Shown here: positions 26,641 to 34,475 of the stretch, in pieces
Layout of the letters: every line of letters begins with the position of its first letter
Numbering within the stretch: the first letter of the stretch is position 1
Assembly (NCBI GenBank): GCA_900472175.1
Contig: UCHD01000005.1
Coordinates: forward strand, 124,001 to 188,000
Source: Hyphomicrobiales bacterium
GTDB lineage: Bacteria; Pseudomonadota; Alphaproteobacteria; Rhizobiales; Rhizobiaceae
Length of the DNA: 64,000 nt
Reading direction: 5' to 3'
The notes under the pieces: model-generated
The model's database searches: none
Told to the model about the DNA's origin: nothing
The model's input: only the letters and a program-made list of their open reading frames with translations
Made by a program: the position numbers and the translations under genes

Positions 26641-27564
26641 CTATTCCTGGCGCAGCGCATTCGCCGCCTTGACAGCAGCAGACGCGCGGTTTTCGACGCC
26701 GAGCTTCACATAAATCTGCTCCAGATGCTTGTTGACCGTGCGGGCGCTCAGGCCAAGTATCTCGCCGATATCGCGATTGGATTTGCCCTTGGCGATCCAG
26801 AGCAGGACCTGACCCTCGCGCACCGTCAGCGAAAAATTCTGGCGAAGGATTTCGTCGTCGCTGGTTTGGCTGACGCCGGTCAGCCGGAACAGGAATTCGT
26901 CGCCGCCGTTTGCACCGAGATAGGCGAGTTGCAATACCGGCTGTCCGTTCTGATGGATCATCAGCGGGCCATCCTTGGATACGCCGTGTTTTTCACGTTC
27001 CTGCAACCAGCCGCGAATATGCACCGCCAGCGTATCCAGGCCGTCGTCGCTGCCTGTTGCAGCATTGACAAGGCGGTTCGCCTGCGGTGTCGACCATTGG
27101 ATGGCGCCATTGCTGCGCACGGCAAGCAGATGCCGTCCCGCCGCGTCCAGCGCCACACGCGCGCTTTGTGCCGAACGGGCATTGGCAAGGTGCACGCGGA
27201 TACGGGCGCGCAATTCGTCGATATTGATGGGTTTTGAAAGATAATCGACGCCGCCGGACTCCAACGCGTGGACGATGTGCTCGGTTTCGGTCAGGCCAGT
27301 CATGAAGATGACCGGCACCTGCGTGACGGCAGGGTTAGTTTTCAGCGTCCGGCAGGTATCGAAGCCATCCATGCCGGGCATGACGGCGTCCATCAAGATG
27401 ATGTCGGGCGTAATGCGATCGACGACGTTGATGGCGGCATTTCCGGATGTGGCGATCAGCACAGAAAATCCGGATTGTTCCAGCGCATCGGTGAGAAAAC
27501 CCAGCGTTTCCGGAGAATCGTCCACGATGAGCACGATATCGCGCGGATGCACTGCTTCATTCAC
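26641..27564 (-). CDS. LuxR-family response regulator paired with the NCS1-type hybrid kinase
   Basis: GTG 27564 overlaps the kinase stop by 8 bases and gives 307 residues; the open frame further upstream lies inside the kinase gene and does not look homologous. The receiver spans residues 8-125, with acidic pair VDD, phospho-acceptor Asp59 (ILMDAVMPG) and Lys111 (SKPI). Residues 140-230 form a middle segment of possible PAS-like character (RHLLAVRSNGAIQWSTPQANRL). A LuxR helix-turn-helix is at 245-300 (LTVREGQVLLWIAKGKSNRDIGEILGLSARTVNKHL). It would bind DNA when phosphorylated. Likely targets are urtA and the urease genes next door, but this is inference. Confidence 0.88.
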   Translation of the reverse strand: MNEAVHPRDIVLIVDDSPETLGFLTDALEQSGFSVLIATSGNAAINVVDRITPDIILMDAVMPGMDGFDTCRTLKTNPAVTQVPVIFMTGLTETEHIVHALESGGVDYLSKPINIDELRARIRVHLANARSAQSARVALDAAGRHLLAVRSNGAIQWSTPQANRLVNAATGSDDGLDTLAVHIRGWLQEREKHGVSKDGPLMIHQNGQPVLQLAYLGANGGDEFLFRLTGVSQTSDDEILRQNFSLTVREGQVLLWIAKGKSNRDIGEILGLSARTVNKHLEQIYVKLGVENRASAAVKAANALRQE

Positions 27565-30500
27565 TGGCCGGTCTCCCCTGTTTGTCGATGTTGTGCAGGA
27601 AGTCGGCATATCCGGCAAGATCGAAAGCCTGGACATAGGTCTTGAGCACGTCGGTAAATGGCTGATTTTCCTCGTGGCGCGCAAGGTCGGCGAGCTTGGC
27701 CTCTATGCCGCGGACATAGCCGATTTCGCCAAGCCGGATCAGTTCCTCGACATGAGCGCTGCCCGGGTTGCTGACCGCCCGTTTGGGTCTGGCCAGCGGT
27801 GTTGGCTGCAGCATGTCGCTGTAGGTCCATTCGAGCGCCAGATGAACGGCGAGCTTATCGTGCAACTGCCGGATATCGAATGGCTTGGCCAGCGTATCAT
27901 TGTGGCCGCTATGGCTGTCGGCAGCTGTCCCGTCGCCAATGTTGGCCGACAGCATGATGACGGGGGCCAGTTGCCCGTGATCACGCAGCCGCGTTACCAG
28001 CTGCCAGCCGTTCATGCCCGGCATCGAGATGTCGATCAGGAAGAGGTCCGGTTTGATGCCTTCGATCAGCGTCAGGCACTCCGCCCCTCCGGCGGCCGTC
28101 AGCACGACGAAATCGAGCGGCATCAGCACCTCGCGCATCAGGTCGCGATGGTCTTCATTGTCATCGACAACGACGATGGTCCGGCGAGCACCCGCATACC
28201 CGGCTATCTTGCGGATGGACGGCAGCGATGCGGTTGGCCGGTTGATGGCCGACAGCATCAGTCGCACCCGGAAGGTCGAGCCCTTGTCGCGCTCGCTGTC
28301 GACGACGATCTCGCCGCCCAGTGTCTGGGTGAGAAGCTGCGTGATGGTCAATCCCAGTCCAAGGCCGGGCATGGGGCGGATATGCTCTGCCTCGCCGCGC
28401 TGGAAGGGCTCGAAAATCCGCGGCAGATCCGCTTGCGAAATGCCGCGGCCGGTGTCGGAGACGGTGAAGGTTGCCACCTGGCTGCGATAGGTGACGCCGA
28501 AGCGGATGGTGCCTGTATCGGTGAATTTGATGGCGTTGGAGAGCAGATTGACGAGGATTTGGCGCAGGCGTTTTTCATCGGTGCGGACATATTGCGGCAA
28601 AGCGCTTGCCCGCTCGTGCTCGAACAGCAGGCCTTTGGCCTGCGCCTGCGGCCGGAACATATCGGTGATCTGGGCGAGGAAATCCTGGATATTGATCTCG
28701 TTGGAATAGACCTGCAGCCGGCCAGCCTCGATCTTGGAAATATCCAGCAGACCGTCGATCAGGCCGGAGAGGTGATCGGCACTGCGCTTGATCACCTTGA
28801 TGGCCGACTGGCGTGGGGCGGGTATTGTTTCGTCGCGCTCGAGAATTTGGGCATAGCCGAGCACGGCATTGAGCGGCGTGCGCAGCTCATGGCTGAGGCC
28901 AACCACGTAACGGCTCTTGGCCCGGTTGGCGGCCTCTGCCGTCTCCTTGGCATATTGGAGGGCAGCGTCGGTCTTTTTGTGGGCAGCGATTTCCTTGAGC
29001 AGCAGGGTATTTTGGCGAGAGGATTCTTCTTCAGCAACCAGGCGGCTGTCATGCGCCAGCACGTAAAACCAGCAGACGACCCCGGTCACCACGGCAAAAA
29101 CGAAAAAGACCACGCCGACGGTGCGGTTGATCACCGAGGCTGTCTCCGGCGAGGCCGTGCCGGTCTGATGGGCGATCATCGCCAGAATGATACCGATACC
29201 GGCAACCGACAGAACGACGGCGATGCAATATCGGCCGAGCCGGGTGGACAGCGTTTCCATCACTTTTTGCGGCAGCAGGGCCTTGGCCACCACCGCTGTC
29301 TGCGCGTTGAAGCGCGCATGTGGCTTGCACATGTCGTGGCAGCGGCTGTCGAGCGAGCAGCAGAGCGAGCAGATCGGCGCGGAATAGGCCGGGCACCAGG
29401 CCATATCCTCCGGCTCGAACGGGTGTTCACAGATCGAGCAGGTAACGATCGAGAGTTTCTTCCAACTCTGGCGCGGCTTGCGGGCAAGGTAATATTTGCC
29501 CTTTGTCGCCCAGGCGATGGCGGGCGAGACGACGAAGGCGGTGATCAGTGCGATATAGGGCGCAAGCGACGCGGCCATGGCGCCAAGCACGCCGAAATGC
29601 GCCGTCAACGCGATCAGTGCCGATGCCGTCATGGCACCGGTGCCGACTGGGTTGATATCGTAGAGATGGGCCCGCTTGAACTCGATATTGGGGGGCGCCA
29701 GTCCCAGCGGCTTGTTGATGAACAGATCGGCGGAGATCGTGCAGAGCCAGGCCATGGCGATGATCGAGAAGATGCCGAGCGTTTCTTCCAAGAGCTTGTA
29801 GATGCCGAGTTCCATCAACAGCAGCGCGATGGCCACATTGAACATCAGCCAGACGACGCGGCCGGGATGGCTATGGGTGAGGCGGGAGAAGAAATTCGAC
29901 CAGGCGAGCGAGCCTGCATAGGCGTTCATGACGTTGATCTTCAGCTGCGACACGACGACGAAGGCGGCCATCAGCAACAGCGCCGCATTGTGCCACGGGA
30001 TCATGTAGCCGAACGCTGTCAGGTACATATGTGCGGGGTCGGCGGCATCCTCGACCGGAACGCCGGCGCTGAGACAGAGGACGACCAGGAACGAACCCGC
30101 CAGCAGCTTCGGCGCGCCGACGATTACCCAGCCGGCGCCGGCCAGGAATACGGCAAGCCGGTGATGCAACTTGCGCTGGCCTTCCGGCGGCAGGAAGCGG
30201 AGGAAATCCACCTGCTCGCCGATCTGCGCCATCAGGGCGAGGATAACGGCGGAGGCTGCGCCAAATTCCAGCAGCGAGAACGGTGCAAGTGTGCCAGATT
30301 CGCCGAATGGCTTGCTGGTGCCGGGAAAGGCAAGCCAGAGGTCGAACTTGCTCCAGTCGGCCAGCGCGATGAAGATAAAGGGTGCGATATTGAGGATGAT
30401 CCAGAATGGCTGGGTCAAAAGCTGAAACTTGCTGATCAGCCGGACACCATGGGTCACCAGCGGGATGACCATAACGGCGCTGATGATATAGCCGATCCAG

Positions 30501-30946
30501 ACGGGGATGCCGAGTGCCAGTTCCAGCGCCGCCGACATGATCGAGGCTTCGATGGCAAACAGCATGAAGGTGAACGAGGCGTAGATCAGCGAAGTGATCG
30601 TGGAGCCGATGTAACCGAAGCTGGCGCCGCGCGTCAAAAGGTCGATATCGACGCCGTGGCGGATGGCATAGCGGCTGATCGGCAGGCCGACGCCGAGCAT
30701 GACGAGGCTGGCGGCGAGAATGGCGATGATGGCATTGGTGGTGCCGTAGGACAATGTGATGGCGCCGCCGATCGCCTCCAGCGCCAGAAACGAGATCGCC
30801 CCGATCGCCGTCTGCGAAATGCGCTGCGAGGAGAATTGCCGGGCGCTCTTGGCGGTGAACCGCAGCGCGTAGTCTTCCAGCGTCTGGTTGGCGACCCAGC
30901 GATTGTATTCGCGGCGGACCGGGATGATGCGCTGGCGTGCGGTCAT
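27557..30946 (-). CDS. Hybrid histidine kinase with an NCS1-type permease sensor and Cys-rich segment
   Basis: The protein has 1129 residues. Residues about 15-490 form a multi-helix membrane domain of the nucleobase:cation symporter-1 type (YALRFTAKSARQFSSQRISQTAIGA, IGGAITLSYGTTNA, QIGEQVDFLRFLPP). Residues 503-540 carry eight cysteines (503, 506, 518, 526, 529, 530, 536, 540). Two further helices follow at about 573-592 and 609-631, then a coiled coil. The kinase core has His686 (LSHELRTPLN), N-box Asn804 and the DTGRGI and GLGLGL boxes. A receiver at 922-1036 has Asp972 and Lys1021. A transporter domain fused to a kinase is reminiscent of CbrA, which uses a different transporter family. 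It is divergent from urtA and coupled to the regulator gene downstream. The ligand is unknown; urea or a purine/allantoin-type compound are candidates. Confidence 0.9.
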   Translation of the reverse strand: MTARQRIIPVRREYNRWVANQTLEDYALRFTAKSARQFSSQRISQTAIGAISFLALEAIGGAITLSYGTTNAIIAILAASLVMLGVGLPISRYAIRHGVDIDLLTRGASFGYIGSTITSLIYASFTFMLFAIEASIMSAALELALGIPVWIGYIISAVMVIPLVTHGVRLISKFQLLTQPFWIILNIAPFIFIALADWSKFDLWLAFPGTSKPFGESGTLAPFSLLEFGAASAVILALMAQIGEQVDFLRFLPPEGQRKLHHRLAVFLAGAGWVIVGAPKLLAGSFLVVLCLSAGVPVEDAADPAHMYLTAFGYMIPWHNAALLLMAAFVVVSQLKINVMNAYAGSLAWSNFFSRLTHSHPGRVVWLMFNVAIALLLMELGIYKLLEETLGIFSIIAMAWLCTISADLFINKPLGLAPPNIEFKRAHLYDINPVGTGAMTASALIALTAHFGVLGAMAASLAPYIALITAFVVSPAIAWATKGKYYLARKPRQSWKKLSIVTCSICEHPFEPEDMAWCPAYSAPICSLCCSLDSRCHDMCKPHARFNAQTAVVAKALLPQKVMETLSTRLGRYCIAVVLSVAGIGIILAMIAHQTGTASPETASVINRTVGVVFFVFAVVTGVVCWFYVLAHDSRLVAEEESSRQNTLLLKEIAAHKKTDAALQYAKETAEAANRAKSRYVVGLSHELRTPLNAVLGYAQILERDETIPAPRQSAIKVIKRSADHLSGLIDGLLDISKIEAGRLQVYSNEINIQDFLAQITDMFRPQAQAKGLLFEHERASALPQYVRTDEKRLRQILVNLLSNAIKFTDTGTIRFGVTYRSQVATFTVSDTGRGISQADLPRIFEPFQRGEAEHIRPMPGLGLGLTITQLLTQTLGGEIVVDSERDKGSTFRVRLMLSAINRPTASLPSIRKIAGYAGARRTIVVVDDNEDHRDLMREVLMPLDFVVLTAAGGAECLTLIEGIKPDLFLIDISMPGMNGWQLVTRLRDHGQLAPVIMLSANIGDGTAADSHSGHNDTLAKPFDIRQLHDKLAVHLALEWTYSDMLQPTPLARPKRAVSNPGSAHVEELIRLGEIGYVRGIEAKLADLARHEENQPFTDVLKTYVQAFDLAGYADFLHNIDKQGRPASE

Positions 30947-31151
30947 GCCTAATTTATATTCCCGTTCTTTATGTGATCAATGATTAGGCAATGTCCTCCG
31001 GTCTACGATTTTTTGCAAGTGCGAGATGCCGATTGATTTGGGGATAGGGATTTGTTTTCACCGCAGGGACGGCGAACGCGGAACCGCTTGCCACGGGAGT
31101 CCGGTGAATGTCTTCCCAGGTGTATTGCAGTGCACACTTCGCCCCGGCGAC

Positions 31152-31167
31152 TACGTTAATTGACGTA
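31152..31167. promoter_or_regulatory. Inverted repeat TACGT-N6-ACGTA upstream of urtA
   Basis: Perfect 5-bp arms (31152-31156 and 31163-31167) surround a nearly symmetric TAATTG centre. The repeat sits 18 bases upstream of the sigma-54-type element. It is a candidate operator for the adjacent LuxR-type regulator, by position only. Confidence 0.3.
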
Positions 31168-31185
31168 TACAGAATCCGGAAACCC

Positions 31186-31201
31186 GGGCTGATAGTTTGC
31201 C
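31186..31201 (+). promoter_or_regulatory. Sigma-54-type promoter candidate for urtA
   Basis: GGGCTGATAGTTTGCC keeps the essential GG and GC at the correct -24/-12 spacing (consensus TGGCAC-N5-TTGC); the GGC and TTTGC blocks match and the AC after GGC does not. A start about 12 bases after the -12 GC would give a leader of roughly 47 bases before the urtA ATG. Nitrogen-controlled urea import would make sigma-54 control sensible. Confidence 0.45.
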
Positions 31202-31258
31202 TACGAACGGCAAAGGTCTCCCAAGCGCCGTCGTCAAAAGAACGAGAGGGGTTCCCAA

Positions 31259-32548
31259 ATGACATTTAAATCCCAGATCCTGGGCGCGTTTCTGGCTGGC
31301 GCGCTCGCCACGACAGCATTTTCCAGCGTTCAGGCTGCCGAAGACACGATCAAGGTCGGCGTGCTGCATTCGCTGTCCGGCACCATGGCAATCTCCGAGA
31401 CGACGCTCAAGGATGCCATGCTGATGCTCATCGAAGAGCAGAACAAGAAGGGTGGCCTTCTCGGCAAGAAGCTCGAGGCCGTCGTTGTCGATCCGGCCTC
31501 CGACTGGCCGCTGTTTGCCGAAAAAGCCCGCGAACTGATCTCCGTCGACAAGGTCGCGGCCGTCTTCGGTTGCTGGACGTCGTCGTCGCGCAAATCGGTC
31601 CTGCCGGTTTTCGAAGAGCTGAATTCGATCCTGTTCTACCCGGTCCAGTACGAGGGTGAGGAATCCTCGCGCAACATCTTCTACACCGGTGCAGCTCCCA
31701 ACCAGCAGGCCATTCCGGCCGTCGACTATCTGATGAACACCGAGGGCGTCGAACGTTTCGTGCTGGAAGGCACCGATTACGTCTATCCGCGCACGACCAA
31801 CAAAATCCTCGAAGCCTATCTGATCGCCAAGGGTATCCCAAAAGAGGATATCATGATCAACTACACGCCATTCGGCTTCTCCGACTGGCAGACGGAGGTG
31901 GCGAAGATCAAGGAATTCGGTTCGGCCGGCAAGAAAACGGCCGTCGTTTCGACCATCAACGGCGATGCCAACGTGCCGTTCTACAAGGAGCTCGGCAACA
32001 AGGGCATCAAGGCAACCGATATCCCGGTCGTCGCCTTCTCCGTCGGCGAAGAAGAGCTGGCCGGTCTCGATACCAAGCCGCTGGTTGGTCACCTCGCCGC
32101 GTGGAACTACTTCCAGTCCGTCGATGCGCCTGCCAATGCTGAATTCATCAAGCAGTGGCATGCCTTCACCAAGAATGACAAGCGCGTCACCAACGATCCG
32201 ATGGAAGCCGCCTATATCGGCTTTAGTGCCTGGGTAAAGGCCGTCGAGGCTGCTGGAACCACCGAAACCGATGCCGTTCTCGACACGATCATCGGCACCA
32301 GCGTACCGAACCTTTCGGGCGGCTACTCCACCGTGATGCCGAACCACCACATCACCAAGCCGGTGCTGATCGGTGAAATCCAGGCCGACGGCCAGTTCGA
32401 AATCGTCCAGCAGACCCCACAAGTTGTCGGCGACGAATGGTCGGACTTCCTGCCGGACTCCAAGGATTTGATCTCCGATTGGCGCAAGCCGATGTCCTGC
32501 GGCAACTTCAACGTTGCAACGGGCAAGTGCGGCGGCAAGGGCTCCTGA
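31259..32548 (+). CDS. urtA: Urea ABC transporter substrate-binding protein UrtA
   Basis: The protein has 429 residues from ATG 31259. The signal peptide ends near AQA (MTFKSQILGAFLAGALATTAFSSVQAAE). The mature protein shows UrtA-type motifs: IKVGVLHSLSGTMAISETTLKDAMLMLIEEQN, VFGCWTSSSRKSVLPVFEE, LFYPVQYEGEESS and NYFQSVDAPANAEF. It binds urea or short-chain amides in the periplasm and delivers them to UrtBC. It is the first gene of a long same-strand cluster ending at ureG. A strong hairpin follows before urtB. Confidence 0.95.
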   Translation: MTFKSQILGAFLAGALATTAFSSVQAAEDTIKVGVLHSLSGTMAISETTLKDAMLMLIEEQNKKGGLLGKKLEAVVVDPASDWPLFAEKARELISVDKVAAVFGCWTSSSRKSVLPVFEELNSILFYPVQYEGEESSRNIFYTGAAPNQQAIPAVDYLMNTEGVERFVLEGTDYVYPRTTNKILEAYLIAKGIPKEDIMINYTPFGFSDWQTEVAKIKEFGSAGKKTAVVSTINGDANVPFYKELGNKGIKATDIPVVAFSVGEEELAGLDTKPLVGHLAAWNYFQSVDAPANAEFIKQWHAFTKNDKRVTNDPMEAAYIGFSAWVKAVEAAGTTETDAVLDTIIGTSVPNLSGGYSTVMPNHHITKPVLIGEIQADGQFEIVQQTPQVVGDEWSDFLPDSKDLISDWRKPMSCGNFNVATGKCGGKGS

Positions 32549-32867
32549 TGTCAACGATTACCCGCTGATTTCATCAAGCTCAGCATATTCCGGCAACGGC
32601 CTGACAGCCATTTCCCAGAAATCATTCTCATGACGTCTTGATTGAAATGCCAATACCCTCCGTCCAGACCCTGTCTGGGCGGAGGGACCTGCATCCCGAC
32701 ATCTGGCATGTTTTCTGCTTGGCTCAGTTGGGACGCGGCTCCTGGATGCCGGTCCTCATCGATGTGCTCGTCGAGCGAGCGGAGTGCGGAAAACTTAAGC
32801 AACAGCGCCGGCATAACGTGTGTTTCGTCAATGCACGGCGCCCGAGCCAACGGAACAAGAAGAGCTC
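32549..32867 (+). other. urtA-urtB intergenic region
   Basis: These 319 bases hold no convincing gene; short frames here lack ribosome sites and coding character. The main content is a 14-bp hairpin (separate entry). No clear promoter for urtB is visible, so urtB is probably expressed by transcription continuing from urtA. Confidence 0.6.
32656..32686 (+). terminator. Long hairpin between urtA and urtB, likely mRNA stabiliser or attenuator
   Basis: A 14-bp stem (CCCTCCGTCCAGAC with GTCTGGGCGGAGGG, one G-T wobble) closes on a 3-base loop. It starts 108 bases after the urtA stop. There is no T run after it (ACCTGCATCC), so it is not a standard terminator. Such hairpins protect the 3' end of a binding-protein message and lower expression of downstream permease genes. 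Confidence 0.5.
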
Positions 32868-34475
32868 ATGTATCGCGCCATCCAAACCTTCCTTGTTGCT
32901 CTCTGCCTGCTGATCAGCTGCTTGGCAACGGGCCTGCGCGCTGAGGAGAACATCCGGCCGCTGGTCGATGCGCTGGGCGCTCCGGCTTTCCCGCAGAAGA
33001 TCGAGGCCGTCAAAGCGTTGGCCGCATCGGGTGATCCTAAGGTCGGTGACATCCTGAAGAACCTCAGCGACGGCAAGCTTTATGCGCCGAAGACCGGCGG
33101 TGCGGTCTATCTCGAAGGTTCGGCCGACGGTACCTATCTTGATGTGCTGACAGGGGCCGCGGTCTCTGATGCTCCCGGAAACCTTGCGAAAATCCGGTTA
33201 AACAATGGCCTGCGCGGGGCGATCGGCACGGCGCTCAGCCAGTTGACGCTTCTGAGTCCGGATCGTTCCGCCCGGCTTGCGGCATCGCAGAATCTGCTCA
33301 AGGACGCCAATCCGGACAATCTTGCCCTGTTGAATTCGGCTCTGACTGAGGAGAAGGACGCCGAGATCAAATCGACCATGGAAGCGGCGCGCGCCGTTAT
33401 CCTGCTCAAGACAGAAGCCAACGCCGAAGCCAAGAAAGCCGCTATCGGCACGATTGCCGCGCGTGGAAACCGCGATGCCCTGACGATCCTGACGGCAGCG
33501 ATGGCCAATGCGCCTGATGACCTGAAGCCGGTGATCCAGACCCATGTCAATGCGATCGAGCGAAGCCTTGCCGTCTGGGATATCGCCCAAAACGTTTGGT
33601 ATGGCCTGTCGCTCGGTTCCGTCCTGCTTCTCGCGGCCATCGGCCTTGCCATTACTTTCGGGGTCATGGGTATTATCAACATGGCCCATGGCGAGATGGT
33701 CATGCTCGGGGCCTACACCACCTACGTGGTGCAGCAGACGATCGCTGCGGTGGCGCCGGGAATGGCCGATTTTTCGCTGGCGTTTGCGGTTCCCGCGGCC
33801 TTTCTCTTCACCGGCCTGGTTGGCGTTGGCATCGAACGCAGCGTCATCCGCTGGCTTTATGGCCGTCCGCTTGAAACGCTGCTCGCCACCTGGGGCATCT
33901 CGCTGATCCTGCAGCAGGCGATCCGCACCATCTTCGGCCCGACCAACCGTCAGGTCGACAATCCAAGCTGGATGTCGGGTGCGTTCGAGATCGGCGGGCT
34001 TGCGATCACCTACAATCGCATGTGGATCATCGTCTTTTCGCTGGGTGTCTTCGTCGCCTTGCTGCTGCTGCTTAAACGCTCCAAGTTCGGCCTGCAGATG
34101 CGCGCGGTCACCCAGAACCGGCGGATGGCTTCGTCGATGGGTATCCGTACCCCCTGGGTCGACGCGCTGACCTTCGGGCTCGGATCCGGCATTGCCGGCA
34201 TGGCGGGGGTGGCGCTCAGCCAGATCGACAATGTCTCGCCCAATCTCGGCCAGAACTACATTATCGACAGTTTCATGGTCGTGGTCTTCGGCGGTGTCGG
34301 TAATCTCTGGGGGACGCTGGTGGGCGCGCTGACACTTGGCATCGCCAACAAGTTTCTGGAGCCCTATGCCGGTGCGGTGCTCGGCAAGATCCTCATTCTC
34401 ATCTTCATCATTCTTTTCATCCAGCGGCGGCCACGCGGCCTGTTCGCGCTCAAGGGAAGGGCGGTCGAACAATGA
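32868..34475 (+). CDS. urtB: Urea ABC transporter permease UrtB
   Basis: ATG 32868 gives 535 residues with a signal-like start (MYRAIQTFLVALCLLISCLATGLRAEEN). Residues about 25-235 form the N-terminal helical-repeat domain typical of UrtB and absent from LivH. The LivH-like membrane core follows: YGLSLGSVLLLAAIGLAITFGVMGIINMAHGEMVMLGAYTTY, IERSVIRWLYGRPLETLLATWGISLILQQ and FGGVGNLWGTLVGA. It overlaps urtC by ATGA. Confidence 0.94.
   Translation: MYRAIQTFLVALCLLISCLATGLRAEENIRPLVDALGAPAFPQKIEAVKALAASGDPKVGDILKNLSDGKLYAPKTGGAVYLEGSADGTYLDVLTGAAVSDAPGNLAKIRLNNGLRGAIGTALSQLTLLSPDRSARLAASQNLLKDANPDNLALLNSALTEEKDAEIKSTMEAARAVILLKTEANAEAKKAAIGTIAARGNRDALTILTAAMANAPDDLKPVIQTHVNAIERSLAVWDIAQNVWYGLSLGSVLLLAAIGLAITFGVMGIINMAHGEMVMLGAYTTYVVQQTIAAVAPGMADFSLAFAVPAAFLFTGLVGVGIERSVIRWLYGRPLETLLATWGISLILQQAIRTIFGPTNRQVDNPSWMSGAFEIGGLAITYNRMWIIVFSLGVFVALLLLLKRSKFGLQMRAVTQNRRMASSMGIRTPWVDALTFGLGSGIAGMAGVALSQIDNVSPNLGQNYIIDSFMVVVFGGVGNLWGTLVGALTLGIANKFLEPYAGAVLGKILILIFIILFIQRRPRGLFALKGRAVEQ

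Larger units (their letters stand above)
30947..31258 (+). promoter_or_regulatory. Divergent control region between the hybrid kinase and urtA
   Basis: These 312 bases contain no gene and must hold the promoters of both the kinase-regulator pair and the urt-ure cluster. Two separate elements are entered: a sigma-54-type promoter sequence and a TACGT/ACGTA inverted repeat. I did not find a convincing NtrC dyad. The urtA ribosome site GAGAGGGG ends 7 bases before its ATG. Confidence 0.7.

Noticed and set aside
27275-30952. A 3.7-kb open frame on the plus strand opposite the hybrid kinase
   Set aside because: It mirrors the codon structure of the kinase gene, has His/Asp/Gly/Arg-rich low-complexity translation and no recognisable domain. 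High-GC genes commonly leave antisense frames open.
31120-31140. TTGCAGTGCACA upstream of urtA as an NtrC site
   Set aside because: The arms do not fit the NtrC dyad spacing (TGCACC-N5-GGTGCA).
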